64,000 bases of DNA from Gymnopus androsaceus JB14 (Eukaryota; Basidiomycota; Agaricomycetes; Agaricales; Omphalotaceae). The translations under genes and the position numbers were made by a program. A model generated the notes under the pieces. That model did not search any database, was not told where the DNA came from, and saw nothing but the letters and a program-made list of their open reading frames with translations. Positions 21,412 through 33,742 of this stretch are shown one piece after another; position 1 is the stretch's first letter, and every line of letters begins with the position of its first letter. The stretch spans positions 18,810 through 82,809 of the forward strand of contig ML769683.1 in the NCBI GenBank assembly GCA_009733575.1. The letters are read 5' to 3'.

Positions 21412-23480
21412 GACATTAGCGCTACATATCTTGACCCTTGAGACGTTCATCATGGTCTGCAGCACGACCAGCTCTCCAGTGAATATGTATTGTTGTCCCT
21501 GTAATAAATAAGTAAGAAAATGGCAACAGAAAAATAGACCACATACCTCAACATTAGTTAACAATCTCCAAAAGAGTTCCTGTGAGCTGAGAAATAGTAT
21601 CAACTACCTCTCTCAAAGCAGCATCAAAGCTCTTGGAGATTAGGCTCGGATTGACTGCGCACATAGCGTAGTTGGAACAGTTTTCCAAATCACGTTCGAC
21701 AGCGCGCTGCATCGTAATTCCACGATAAAAGACGATATCAACAAGAGCAGATATGGCAAGAACATTGGTGATAGACGCCAAAGCAGAATATTCACCAAGG
21801 GAGTGACCAGCAAATGCACAGTTGGTCTGGACAAACCCTTTGGCCCGCATGTCTTCGAACGCCACCTTCTCAGTAACAACGAGTGCAATCTGAGCAAAGA
21901 GTACACCATTACGGTGGTTGAAGGTGTACTTGGGAGTACGAATGACAATGTCTGCGAAGAGGGGGAGGGTCTTGACGTGCCCGTTCCTTATCAGTATCGT
22001 AGGACATCTCCATGTAGCATTGGCAGATGGCCTGCCCTTTGATACCACTGAAATGGATAGTCTTGTCCTTCGGGTTGTCCTTGACATTTTTAATGATGGA
22101 GAATCCATATACCACACGACAATGTTCGTCAGCACCGTCCCAGACAGCACGAGCAGTAGGAGAGGTGTTGTAGAGATCCATACCCATACCAGGCTCCTGC
22201 AATCCTTGTCCGTTAAAGACATAGGAAGTTGTAGTTTGAGAAACCTCCACTGAACCCTCCAAGATCTTCTCGCCGGAAGAATTTACAGTCTTGACCTTGA
22301 CAACAATGCTGCCATCTCGCATACCAAGATAGCATACGTTGACCGTAAACTCCTCTCGGGGAAGAACCATTCTGACAAAGGAAACATCATACCTAAAGAA
22401 AAAAGGTGATATTCAGCGTCGAATACATGGAAAAAGACTTGAGACTCACGAAAGTACACGTTCCGGATGTTCCTTTGCAACAACGTTCTAAACGTATCGA
22501 CAGGTAGCAGCACTGGACCATAAGCCATGCGTAATCGTACCAGGCAGACCCGCATAGTAGGAGAAGTATGGGTTGATGTGGATTGGGTTGGAATTGCCCA
22601 AAACGCCAGAGTAGGGTTCGTTAGTGAGAAGCATGGAGAAAGAAGTAGAACCCTCCGTGCTGGTGAGGGTATAGCCTTCATTGGCGAGGGAGACAGTAAG
22701 ACCTTGAACAACACCGTGCCTCTGAAGGTAAGAAACAATGGGATTTCCATGCGCATCGTCCGCCTGGAAGTCAACAGATCCAACCTTGTGGAAATTGTTC
22801 AACTGATCTTGGATGAAGATGTTGCCAGTAACCAAAAGCTCGCAGAAGGAGACCTGATCCTTGAACAAAACCTTTGACTGCAATCAGAAGACAAGGGAAA
22901 GTCCAGGGGTGAGAGATCGGGACTCATCTTCCCACTCAAACCAAGTGACGATGTAGTCCGGTTCCTCAGTCAACTCGAAGGTGTTTTGGAAGTCGGTGAA
23001 GAAAGGAACGCAGAAACAACTTTGACAACGAGCTTTCCATCGCAATAGACATGGCCCTTAACCTTGACGACTTTCCCAGGCACAACCAACTCGGACTTGT
23101 TGCCGATACCGTCGATCTCGCGGCCGTTCTCTGGAATTCCGGCAAAGGGAAGAATGAAGTCGAGATCCATTCCGAGAGTGGTGTGAATGAAGTCAAAGAG
23201 GGCTCTTTGAGCCCTGGTTGAAAGGTACAACAGTAAGAGCAGATCCATGACTTTCAAAGGTCTGGGAAATCAACTGGTGGTATTCAACCGGGGAGTGGTC
23301 GTAGCGGGAGGTGGTGATGACAATGTGCGCGCCACCAGAGACCAAACCCTCGACGATTTTGACACCAATTGAGCTTTTACCAGCTCTGATGAGCAAGATA
23401 TTCTTATGCTTGACAGTCGTTCCTGCCTTGAGGGCTTACAATTGCTATTCGAGTTCATTTTGCGAACTAGTAGCATTGAG
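21412..23480 (-). pseudogene. Rearranged fatty acid synthase fragment (KR piece joined to DH and MPT)
   Basis: Protein blocks are unmistakably fungal type I FAS. From 23400 down: a ketoreductase piece of the alpha part (IGVKIVEGLVSGGAHIVITT, then [18 protein letters not shown]), joined without a gap to a beta-part dehydratase piece ([20 protein letters not shown]), then the MaoC-like hydratase (NPIHINPYFSYYAGLPGTIT, about 22600) and the malonyl/palmitoyl transferase (AGHSLGEYSALAS, about 21800, with the catalytic Ser in GHSLG). It ends at about 21412 inside the transferase. In intact fungal FAS the ketoreductase lies after, not before, the transferase, so this is a shuffled fragment. A TGA at 22884-22886 stands where Arg is expected (VF-R-LQSKV), and there are further frame changes. 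In the living enzyme these domains act in cytosolic fatty acid synthesis; this copy cannot. Confidence 0.85.
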
Positions 23481-24550
23481 AAACAAGTTGGTATAACCGT
23501 ATAAAGTTAAGAGATGAAAACGCGAAAACTCACTGTAGCCATGAACAATCTTCTCTTTCTAATTCCTTATGCTTCTGCCGGTTTTTGCTCCCCTGCTTCT
23601 TTACTTGAGTTCCTTTTCCATCGATTGCTGGCGTTCTAAAGAGAGTAGAGCCGGAATGATATGACAGTTGCGGACAAAACGTGGGCGCTTATGATTCGGA
23701 ACATAGTACTATAACATTGAATGATTCCAAGCTACTTCACAATAATTAATAGCAGAAAATTGAAAATGCATGAAAGTTCCGGATGCCTGGCAGATAGAAA
23801 TCAGGAACAAAAGCATTGGATACCAGCAAAAGCACTGACTGATACATGATCAAAGATACACTACTCCAGCAAGACGGGGCTTGTAAAAGCGGAAGTCCTT
23901 CTTGAAACGTGCAGTCCTGAAAAGCTCTGTCTTCCTGTCGCCATAGAAATGAACTGTAAAGACAGCATCTTCTCCATATTTTTTACGGAAGACTTGAATC
24001 GTAAAATGATTGTGGTTGCGAGTCTCAGCAGCACTGAAAAGTTCCATTAATGATATGAATTGAACACAATGAAAGGAAGACATGCACGAATACCCAATGA
24101 AAATCATTGTACAATTTTAATCCCGTCTGCGACGCCACTCGACGTATGATGCATTAAAGACATAGCGGGTGAAGAACTTTAGCCTTGGCTTTCCTGGACC
24201 AATATACAAAGGCCTGAAGATAAAAGAGAGCTCAGTTGAGCAGCAGATTTCCGGGGCATTGACTAACTTTTGAGACCACAGCAAGATTATCTTTGTCACT
24301 CATCATTTAATAGGCTCAGCTGAATATTTGAGAAAGAGAGTTGGGCTAAGTAGTTCAGAAGGAGCCTGGTGAGTGACTAAGAAATTGGCGCTGTAATCCT
24401 TATCTGCACTCACCGTGACTCACAACTAATCCTTTCTCAGCAAACACTTCCAGCCTGGCTGAATAGCATAATTGTTGAGAGGGGCAAAGGGGTACCAGGA
24501 GCTGCTCCTGTCAATTCGTAGTAGCAGTCCGAGTAAACACACGGTATGAT
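23481..24550 (-). other. Region with two small unrecognised minus-strand coding stretches
   Basis: The minus-strand frame 24107-23850 ends in a basic stretch (FRTARFKKDFRFYKPRLAG), and 24299-24117 has an intron-like GTTAGT...CTTCAG inside it and an Arg-rich end (EWRRRRD). They read like protein but do not join in frame by any splice I tried. The rest, including 23500-23850, shows nothing recognisable. Confidence 0.25.
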
Positions 24551-24567
24551 TCGACACAAATTGAAAA

Positions 24568-25050
24568 ATGACCATAACCCAGTACTTGGCCAACAAGAAT
24601 TATCCCTCTCCTCCATTGACGCATCCCGGTCACAAATACTGCGACTTCAAATCACAATTAGGACGACTTCTTTGTTTTCAAAGTGTAGGCGTCAATGGCT
24701 GTTTCCCCCAGAGTCAAGAGACATTTCCTGGTGATGATGAGACTGAGAAAATCTCAATTTCAAAGGGGGTTCCATATGTTCGAATTCGGCCTTTACTTCA
24801 CGGTATTGCTCCTGCAGATGCAGACGTCAGCTCCATTGCCTACATCTCTGTACCTTTCCACTCCTGCCATCTCATTGTTCCTCTCCCTCCCCCAATCCAT
24901 CTCTTGTTCAATCCTCAAAAACAACCGCTACTTCAACGGCCTCAATGTGCTACTGTGTCCTGCGTACATCTTCTTATTCTCTTTTCCTTTTGCATTCTCT
25001 TCCCTGCTTGGCTTTCTACCTCTCCTTCTCCAATTCCTCCCCAGATTTAA
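24568..25050 (+). CDS. Hypothetical protein, possibly a first exon
   Basis: An open frame from an ATG. The first 95 residues or so have balanced composition (MTITQYLANKNYPSPPL..., then EKISISKGVPYVRIRPLLHG); after that the frame becomes Leu/Pro/Phe-rich and looks non-coding. It overlaps no other supported gene but runs toward the truncated 3' end of the clathrin fragment on the opposite strand. No domain recognised; it may be a gene fragment or chance. Confidence 0.2.
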   Translation: MTITQYLANKNYPSPPLTHPGHKYCDFKSQLGRLLCFQSVGVNGCFPQSQETFPGDDETEKISISKGVPYVRIRPLLHGIAPADADVSSIAYISVPFHSCHLIVPLPPPIHLLFNPQKQPLLQRPQCATVSCVHLLILFSFCILFPAWLSTSPSPIPPQI

Positions 25051-25099
25051 CCACTGTCCGATGTGTATCAACACTCTTCTTCTCATTCTTCACACCAGG

Positions 25100-27340
25100 C
25101 ATCCCCGGAGCCCGCGACAATGACTTCGAGGAAAGTAGAAGCATCTTCTGCCTTGATGTAAGAGTCGATGGAATCCTTGATACAAAGACCGTCCAGCTGA
25201 GCCTTGGCAAGTCAGCTCCAAACCTCAGGCAGGTTGACCTGGATCGCGTACTTGACACCGCGATCCAGAGAAACAATGTGTTCAACAAGAACCATAATAG
25301 CCATCGTGTGCTGGTCATACTTCTTGTAGACTGTAAGAGCCTCTTCAAACAATTTGTGCTTGGTTGCGATCTTAGCAATCTCCATATAGTCATAGTTTTG
25401 GAGTTTGTTGATATAACCAACAACTTTGCCCTTGTCTGCACTAATGGCAGTCAAAGGAAGGAGGTTCTGCAGGTTCTTGTTATGGCTGAACGGAGACAGC
25501 TCAATGATGATCTTTTCCAGTAGCTCAATGAGCTTGATGGGGAGGTTGGCAATCAAAAAGGCCTTGACAGTGACTGATACATTGTCTGGATCTGTAGACT
25601 CAGGCAGCGCAGTGGCCACAATCTATCGTAGCATGAGCGGTATGTAAGAGATGAGTGAATATGCAACTTACTTGGTCAATCAAGGCGCGGTGGTGGAGAT
25701 TATCGGAAACAAGAACTTGGGCCCAAAGCTCAGGTTGGCGACGCTTCACGAGATAACGGGCCTGCTGCTTGAGCATTGTGTTGTCGTTGGTGATGGCAAT
25801 CAGTTCATCATTGCAGAATCCTTTTGCGTATGCAATATAAGCAAAGTATGGATCCCGCTTCTCACAGAAATTTCCGACAACAAGAGGTTTGTAGAGCTAA
25901 AGGTATAGTTGCATTAGTATATGAGCAAAGAGAGGCAAAAGGGATGCACATTGTTATCTTTCAGGAAGGCTTCCGGGTTGTTGTTACTGTTGATGTAAAT
26001 CTTCGCAATTGCATTGTAAAGAGCCGCGTCCTGGCTCCCAGCCTGAACTCTCACCTCAAGCCAAGGAAGAATCAACTTCAATCGGTTGCATTGCTTGACT
26101 TCATGTAAGAGCTTGTCGAGGGAGAAGTTGCCAGTGAAAGAGGCAAGGAGAGCCTTATAGTGTTCTCATTGCAGTCGACATCCAACAAACTGCCAACCAC
26201 CTGGGGTGTGCGGGTGAAGTTGACCCTCTGGACATACACCTCGGTGAAGTTGGTGAGGTTGTTTTGGTAGAGATAAAGAACAAGGTCATGGACAAAGTTG
26301 AAATGGTCGCAAACAATGATGAGGGGAAGCTGATCTCCGAGCTTGTCTTCCTTGAGGAAATTTTTGACCTTCTCTGGGTTATAGTAATTGCTTTCTTGAC
26401 AGATGCGCTTGACTTTGCGAATCTGACCGGTCCTTGTGGCAGCTTGGATATACTTGAAATGTACCTCGGGATCAGTGCTAAGATTGGCGATTGAGCCAAG
26501 GTAGTAGTAGACCTAATAAGAGTAAATGTCAATATAGAACACAGGGACAACCAGGAAACACACCCTCGAATGTCTTGTAGCTCTCAAACATCTCGATTAA
26601 TTTAACAGGACCAAGAATATCAGAATATTTGGTGGCAATCTGGATGACCACTTGAAGGTTCTGGCATATATTGACATGGAGCATTTCCTGAAGGCATGAC
26701 ATTGACTGCTCAGTGGTCAAGCGACTGAAGTAGTTGGTAAGCCACTAGGAATAATCATTAGTATCAGAAACCAATTGTGAATTGAGATAACCTACCTCAA
26801 CCGGGAATGTTGTTGCATGAACAATAACACACTTGATGTCTGCCAAATCCTCATAGTGCTCAAGAGCCTGCACAATAGTTAGAATAATGGTCACAAGCTA
26901 TGACTAAAATACATACCCTCTGCATCAATCCAGCTTTCTTGTAAAGGTTGGCGATCCATGGACAGTCGTAGTGCGTGAACATCTCATTTCCAAGGATAGC
27001 ATCCGCAGCTTGTGGGGCGTGCATGAGATTCATCTCCAGCACACGGGTTTGGAGTGGGCCTTGCTCGGGTTTGTTGTCCTTTAATGCATCGAGGAAAGAC
27101 GTCGCAGGCTGAATCATGTTTTGGGACATGAAGATATCGGCAACGCATTCTACATCAACCATAGGTCCCGCTTTGTTGTTGACAAGCTGCAAGGCAAATT
27201 TGGCACCCTTCTCGGGGTTGACAAGCATAACATGCTGCAAGAGAGCAACATAGTCCGGACTGTAGCCAACTTTTTTGGTGTGCAAAACAATCTTCTCAAT
27301 TTGCCCAGTCTCAGCAAAGCAGAAGACGTCCTGGACAAAG
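25100..27340 (-). pseudogene. Clathrin heavy chain fragment, truncated at both ends
   Basis: Reading 27340 to 25100 on the minus strand, several exons give a continuous run of clathrin heavy chain leg repeats: [29 protein letters not shown], then [86 protein letters not shown]-like and VKYAIQVNLPEVWS. This corresponds roughly to the middle third of the usual protein of about 1,680 residues. The terminal beta-propeller and the C-terminal trimerisation region are missing. At 27335 the coding sequence passes directly into a copy of the GGCTG-family repeat; at 25100 the homology stops inside a leg repeat. Exon-intron structure is kept, so it is a genomic (not retrotransposed) copy. The living protein coats endocytic and Golgi vesicles. 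A second, shorter piece lies at 41305. Confidence 0.88.
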
Positions 27341-28357
27341 TAAAGAGAAAGCAGCCCATTGATAGATCCTGCAAGTTGCTTTGAAACAGAAGACGTGGTA
27401 TTCAGCTGAGTACAGCCTGAAATTGGCGCAATAGCAAAGATGCTGAGCTATAGATTCCACTGAGAAACTGTCAATCATTCCAGCTGAATACAGCTTGCAC
27501 TTCAAGTCGAAAAAGAAAAAGATTCGGCTGAGTGCAGCCAGAATTCAGTGTGGCAAGAAAAGACTATAATTGTTACATGATGGAAGAACAAAAGACAGTC
27601 CGAGAAGTGGATTTGGACGACGTGAAGTACGATTTCACTCATGAGATGGTATGATACTGTATACTGAGAGACAGTCGCAATAAGGAATTAAGGACCGATG
27701 TAACTGAAAAAAAAGTAGCGTCAGTAAAGCTTTAAACCAGAAAATGTTTCATGAGCGTACCAATGCAAGAGGATGCATATTGAATGATTTCGAGTGGCTG
27801 AGTACAACCTGATTGAAATTGAAATTGATAGTTGATGGTAGGAAGGCAAAGTGAATGTGTGGACAATCTGAAGGCATCCTGGACAAAGCAAAGAGAAAGC
27901 AGCCCGTTGACAGATCCTGCAAGTTGCTTTGAAACAGAAGATGTGGAATTCGGCTGAGTACAGCCTGAAATTGGTGTGATAGCAAAGATGCTGAGCTATG
28001 GATTCCACTGAGAAACTGTCGATCGTTGCAGCTGAATACAGCCTGCAATTCGAGTCGGAAACAAAAAGAATTTGGCTGAGTGCAGCCAGAATTCGGTGTG
28101 GCAAGAAAAGACAATCATTGTTACATGATGGAAGAACAAAAGACAGTCCGAGAAGTGGATTTGGATGACATGAAGTAAGATTTCACTCATGAGATGGTAT
28201 GATACCGTATACCAAAAGACAGTTGCAATAAGGATGATGATAATCATTACATGATGGAACAAAAGAACTATGCCGGCGCCTAAAACGGCTCCAACCCTAG
28301 GAGTCAACCCGCCTCCATAAAAGGCAAAAACAATGCTAACCTCTACAGCACTGAGAC
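27335..28357 (-). repeat. GGCTG-family SINE-like element with tRNA-like head and two body copies
   Basis: On the minus strand a tRNA-like head (GTCTCAGTGCTGTAGAGGTTAGC from 28357; B-box-like GGGTTGACTCC at 28299-28309) is followed by GGCGCCGGCATAGTTC, TTCCATCATGTAA and then bodies carrying GGCTGCACTCAGCC-type cores at about 28075, 28031, 27953, 27797, 27525, 27480 and 27410. The body is present twice (about 27870-28160 and 27335-27580), including the shared stretch GTCCAGGATGCC/GTCCAGGACGTC. The same body occurs on the plus strand at 39236, 45820 and 48705. Open frames through it are short and not conserved as protein. Confidence 0.65.
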
Positions 28358-28517
28358 ATATGTTGCGAGCAATGATAAGCCTAGATAGTGAAGCTACTCA
28401 TATTCCACTTTCTGTCTCTACTCAAATATACTCCAATATACTATCCAATAAAAACACAAATTGTTGTACAATAATTTCCAAGATAATGTTAGATTATATA
28501 CTACGCTGTCCAATCTA

Positions 28518-31200
28518 AAATCTCCTGGTTGGTCCTTTTCTCTCTGTCCAGTATCTATCGTGATCTCTCCCGTCGTTGTAATATCTGTCGCAGTTGTAGT
28601 CTCTCCTGCTAGCATATCTGTGGACATGTCCCTTGGCCCTCCTATCCCACTCTTGTTTTTTCGCCGTAATTTTCCTTCCCGCATGATGCCTGAGTGTGGT
28701 CTGGTGGCGAGAACGTGGAGGTTGCGGGGTGATTGCATACCAGTCAACATCCATGGCAGATTTCTCTACTTCCACGTTGGGATATAGTCCATGCCAATCT
28801 AATGTTGAGGATAAACCGCACCTGGCATTTTTGTGTATTTCGGTAATCGGAAAGACATCTTTTCACTGCTTCCGCGGCCTTGGGAGTACTGGTCTTGATG
28901 AAGAACAAATTGGCATTTGTTAAGTGAACAAGGCGTATGCGCTGGACTTGGGAAACAGAGGCATATTGCTCAATGAATTGGATGAAGCTGGGGATAGTCT
29001 GTTCATTCCTTCCTCTGATGACCAAGAAAGTGGTGGGATGGTCAGAGACGTTCAACATGAGAGGGGGTTGACTTGAATGAACATTGGGATTCGTCAAAGC
29101 GCAGGCGCTTGGGCTCTTCAAAATTCTGTGATTCTGCTGGCTGCTTTGAGGTAGTCACTGCAGTAGTAAGAGAGACAGAGGCATTGCTCAACTGAGAAAC
29201 CATTTCATCTTCAGCTGATAGTTGTTCTGCAAAAGCACCTTCATTGATTGATGTGAGATCTACCCCGGCACAGAGCAGTCCATGGGATCTGACTGAGAAA
29301 GAGCATGATCCTCAACTGTCTCTGGCCATTCTGCAATGACCTCATCCACATTCGACTCAGAGCAGTCCATGTGATCTGACTCAGAAAGAGCGCGATCCTC
29401 AACTGCCTCTGATACGTGAGCTTTGACTGTCTCTAGTGTCAAGCTGGGATCTTGGAGTTGTTCTGTAACACTCTGGGCAGCTTCTCCATTGATAGAAGTT
29501 ACAATGGCCGCCCCAGAGCAATCCACAGTGTCACTGAGTTCTGATCCCGGAGCCTGGACCTCTGTCTCCTCCTCCTTCACCTTCCATTGCTCCTCCTCTT
29601 TTGCTTTCCGTTCCTCCTCCGTCGCTTTCCGTTCCTCCTCTTCCTTCTTTATCCGTTCCACCTCCTGCTTCGCTTTCTGTTCCTCTTCCTCCTGCGCTTT
29701 CTGTGCCTATTCAGGTCAATGAAAATAGTAAGCAACAAGGAACAAGGAACAGCAACACTTAAAATTGTACATACCTTCTTGACAGGACCAGATACTATTT
29801 CAATCTCGTCTTCATCCTCATCATCAATGTCCAGAACAATCTTTTTCACTCCCAGTCCAAGCGCACTCATGTAGTGAGAAAGGTCCATCATCCTGGATTC
29901 CTGAGCATTTGTTGCATGAACAGGACCAGACACAGTGAGCAAAGGTTCTGGGGATGGGAAAGACCGTGTATTGCTATTTCCTGTGTTTCTTGGGTTCATG
30001 CACCGCTACAAACTTGGTCTTAAAAAATCCTTCAGTACCAGCGGCATCCATTGTTCTCCAAGCTTGGGCATTCGCGAGATATGATGACATTGCTGTGCCT
30101 TCAATCAAGTTCACAAACTTTGGCATGTCTGATGGGAGCGTTAGTTCTTCAGGTGGCACTGACCGGTGAAGGCAGAAGATTGGCACCTGAGCAACATAAA
30201 GGTACCACTTGAGCTTTTGGGGGTCCATCCCATTGCCCCAGATGCCCAAGAACCAGCCATCCTGCAATTTGCTTCGAGCAACTGAGAGATGCCGACTAGC
30301 ATCCACCCGCTTTTCAATCAATATTTCAGACATCGTGTTCCACGATTCCGCAATTTTGAATCGGCGCTGTATCGCTGCCATTTTTGGGACATAAATGAGG
30401 AATGACATGGGGGTGCCAAGGGTCTCAATCTCCTGATAGCTAGGCAGGAGAGACTCCCAAGATTCTACCAGGTTCGGCCATCTTTTGAGGACAGAGCTGT
30501 TCGACCAAAACATATTGACCTCATATTGACTCTCCAGACTGTCCCGCCCATCCATGAGGGCAAGAAGATACTGTGCCTACACGTAACCAACATGGTGAAT
30601 CCAATCGAGATTATCTGATTGCCAGCCATCATAGAGATTTTCGTATTCTGGACATTTTAGCAAGTCCTTCTGGGCATACTTTAAGAGGCAGACGAAGGGG
30701 AGACTTGGGAAATGCTGGTCGTAGAACAGTGGCATCAGTGTTGGGTCTGATTTACCCATTGACCCATCTGTGAAGATTGGGTTTGTGAATGGCTTCCGAT
30801 AATCTTCGGGCACACGCCTGCCTCCATAATACGGGTTCTGCAGGGAGTTGTACGAGAAAACCTCGAATGCCATTTTGTTCCTGTCTCCAGGGTCGCTGGG
30901 CTTTATTGCATCAGGGAAGCAATTGCCTGTAAACAGTCTTCTGCGGTACTGCTCACAAGTGCCGCGAGGAATCTCTTCAGAGAACGAACAATCAATGCCC
31001 GTCAAGGTTAGAAACGCAGCGCCTACTTGGACTGGCTCGTCTTCCCAATGGCAAAGGTCCTCTCCTGCATTGGAAGGAAGATGTCTATATGACAATAGCT
31101 GTGTTCATAGATTGGCAAATGTTATCATCTATGGGTCAAATACGCACCACTCTGGTGGTCTCTTGCTCAATACCACTATGTGGCGTCGGATATGAAAAGA
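28518..31200 (-). pseudogene. Unrecognised multi-exon gene with coiled-coil and basic tail, frameshifted
   Basis: Reading leftwards from 31200: a short exon (RRHIVVLSKRPPEW), an intron with ends GTGCGT...ACACAG, then a long exon (about 31098-30577, starting LLSYRHLPSNAGEDL), a continuing frame 30575-29974 (DGRDSLESQYEVNMFW, ending EPKKHRK), an acidic block (IVLDIDDEDEDEIEIV), and, after an intron at about 29777-29706, a Glu/Lys-rich coiled coil (about 29700-29560) followed by a Ser/Asp-rich region. Later frames give an RNA-binding-like segment (TFLVIRGRNEQTIPSF) and an Arg/Asp/Tyr-rich tail (RYYNDGRDHDRY). Frames change at about 30580, 29990, 29265, 29060 and 28790, so it is dead as read. The N-terminus is cut at a GGCTG-family repeat. 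Function unknown; RRM similarity is only a suggestion. Confidence 0.5.
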
Positions 31201-31204
31201 TTGG

Positions 31205-31530
31205 CATGTTGAGGTGTGGCTAAGTACAGCCTACCAATTTGTGGAATTTTATGAAGCTTGAATGAGAGCGGCTGAGTAAAGCCTGCAATACAGAGTGTCA
31301 AGCAAAAAGATGAAGTTAGAGATGAAAGTTTTGACTGCCATGTGACCCAAACTTTTTTGTTTTTTTTGAAGTCTTTTGACTAGAATCTATCACTTGATTG
31401 CAGGCTTGTCCTATCGAGTTCTCTTCTCCAATTCTCAACTTAGATTGCAGGCTATATTTAGCCGCTGCGTGCTCTTCTTCAAATCTCTACTTGTCACCTT
31501 TTTAATCGGACTGCAGCTTGTACTCAGCCG
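31205..31530. repeat. GGCTG-family repeat fragments
   Basis: Minus-oriented cores at about 31210 (GGCTAAGTACAGCC) and 31270 (GGCTGAGTAAAGCC), then plus-oriented cores at about 31446 (GGCTATATTTAGCC) and 31512 (GCTTGTACTCAGCC). They lie between the two convergent-looking gene ends of the 28518-31200 gene and the Ulp1-like gene. Confidence 0.55.
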
Positions 31531-32674
31531 CCGGGTCCCTTTTCCTCACATCAAAACCTTGTAAATCATGTACTTCAATCTTGTGCATTATGACAATTAA
31601 CAGATTTACTTGTCCAGACTAATGGATTTAGGATGGGCTCATCCTTGCGATTCATCTTGTGAATCCGTATCCGAGTTGACTTCACTTGGCAGTTATCCAT
31701 TGTGCATGGTCGGGTCAGTAAACGTGGTCTTCAACACCATACAGGGACTTGCAGAATATAATCCTGCTATACAGGAGCTTTTTGAATGCCCAGTGCAGAT
31801 AAACATCAAGTTAGATCTGGATTATCAGGCCAAGCAGCAGTGGGACTTTGTTTCCCCGAAAAATGGAGAGTCTCTTAGTTCCTTCTTCAATGTCTCTTTC
31901 CTTCCCAGAGTCAGAGATGCATCAGAGTGTCTTTGGTTGATTGAAACAGCTGTGGATCTTGGTAGCGTATTACACAGCGCGGCAGACAAGCACGAAGTTT
32001 CAACACCCAAGGTCTTTGTCACTCTTCAGCAAACGCTTGTACTCAAAAGGAGTTTGCTTTTAATTTTGAAAAACTTGTTCATTTTAGGCACTTCCGTCAT
32101 CCAGCCGGACGTTGCCAAAGATTCGTTACGCCGCATCAGTGAACCAGTGAGTGTACAGTAGCTTGATCTTTTGAACCTCTGCCACTCAACTTGCTACTCT
32201 TAGCTCCGAACTTTGATGGCATTTGACATCGATTTCGACAGGATAAAAGAGGTCAAACTAAAAGATTTCCTCTATCTCGATCAGAAAAGGTGCATAAATG
32301 ATGAAGTAATGAACTACTTCTGTTCCAAGTGGACGAGAATGTGGCCTACGAAACAAGTCATCGCATTGACTACCTTCTTTTCTGCAAAGGCTCTATTCGA
32401 ACATGGAAAGCCAAGAGAGCAGGTATGTGATAGGCTTTGGGAAGTTACCCTGACGTATGGCGAGACTGCCAAGGTATGGCGATCCCGGTAAGTTTAGTAA
32501 AGTGTTGCTAATGCAGCTCTTTGTGTAGCGGTGCACAGGTTTTTCTCGTTTCGACAAAGCCTTTGTGCCAATCCATGAACCAGGCAGTCACTGGTTCTCA
32601 GCATTGATTGATTATGAAGAGAAAAAAATAGAAATCTATGGCAGCTGGGGACCAACGTACGAGCAAAATTCTGG

Positions 32675-33742
32675 TGTGAGACCCGGTGCACAAAACAAAT
32701 CTGGAACCAACGTATCCCGAATGTCTTGCACCTAGATGTAGGTGGAGACCAAATGCGACCACCCGGGGTAACCGTGCCGTAAGGTGGGTCTGGACAGTAG
32801 TATGAGTGTTGTACGGAACAGTACAAGCCTCAGAGGTGCAAGGAACAGTGTACGGGCCACCCGCTGACGTAATCAGGAGGATGCGGGTGGTATTGTGGTC
32901 CGACGACCAGAAATGAGTGGGAGCGGAAGGAATATGGGTGAAGGGGTGGTCCAAAAAGGTGTAATAAGTCCAAATATGGATAATGCGGATGGAATACAGC
33001 AGATGCGGACGGAAATAGCGTGAGAGCGGGTGGAATAGGGTGAAAGCGGGCGGAAATAGCGTGGGAGCGGACGGAAATAGCGTGGGAGTGGATGGAATAG
33101 GGTGAAAGCAGATGGGAATAGTGTGAGAGTGGACGGAATAGCGTGAGAGCGGATGGAAATAGCGTGGGAGCGGACGGAATTGAGCGAAAGCGGATGGTTC
33201 CAGAGGTTCTAGAGGTAGCAAAACCCAAATAGGAAGCTCCTGAGGAGCTTTGGTTGTAAAGTTGTAAACAGAGATAGAAGACAGTGAGCTCTGGATGTAG
33301 ATTTGGTATTTACAGACAGAGCCTCGCAGTTGATGCAGATGACAATGAGCCTTCGAACGGAGCTCGGAAGGCACAACTGGTTAGAACAGATAGAAATAGA
33401 GAGACAGAGACAGAGACAGGAGCAAAACGGGATTGATTTGGTAACAATGGTAATAACAGACTAGGGTCCATGGACTCGGGGTGTCTACTTATATACTGTA
33501 GGGTGGCTGTGTAAGTCGTCGGGAGGGCCTGATGGATGGTTATCAAGTGCGGGAGGCACCCGGGAAGCAGGATAAGTGGTAATCACATGTAGAAAGTGCC
33601 TGGCAGGCAGGATAAATGGTAAATAAGCATGGAAAGTGCCCGCAATGTAGGTAATGAGTGTGGGAAGTATCCGCGGACGGTCAGGAAGCGTGTGAAACAT
33701 CAGTGGGTGGATAGCGGATGAGAAATGAGCCAAAGCCTGACA
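32675..33742 (-). mobile_element. Solo LTR, family S, copy 2 (in Ulp1-like exon)
   Basis: 1068 bp in minus orientation, ends TGTCAGG (at 33742) and CTCACA (at 32675), with a perfect 5-bp target duplication TCTGG (32670-32674 and 33743-33747). The TATA box lies at 33488-33495 (minus). Same internal minisatellite as copies 1 and 3. It sits in the exon between the catalytic His and Cys of U1, antisense to the gene. Confidence 0.92.
33488..33495 (-). promoter_or_regulatory. TATA box of solo LTR copy 2
   Basis: TATATAAG on the minus strand in the conserved block shared by the three copies. Confidence 0.6.

Noticed and set aside
28744..29121. Firm call of an RNA-recognition motif
   Set aside because: Only weak resemblance in one frame of a frameshifted gene; RNP motifs are not clear.
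29423..29722. Plus-strand Ser/Phe-rich frames opposite the Glu/Lys-rich coiled coil
   Set aside because: Complement of GAG/GAA codons; the minus-strand exon with proper splice signals explains the sequence.
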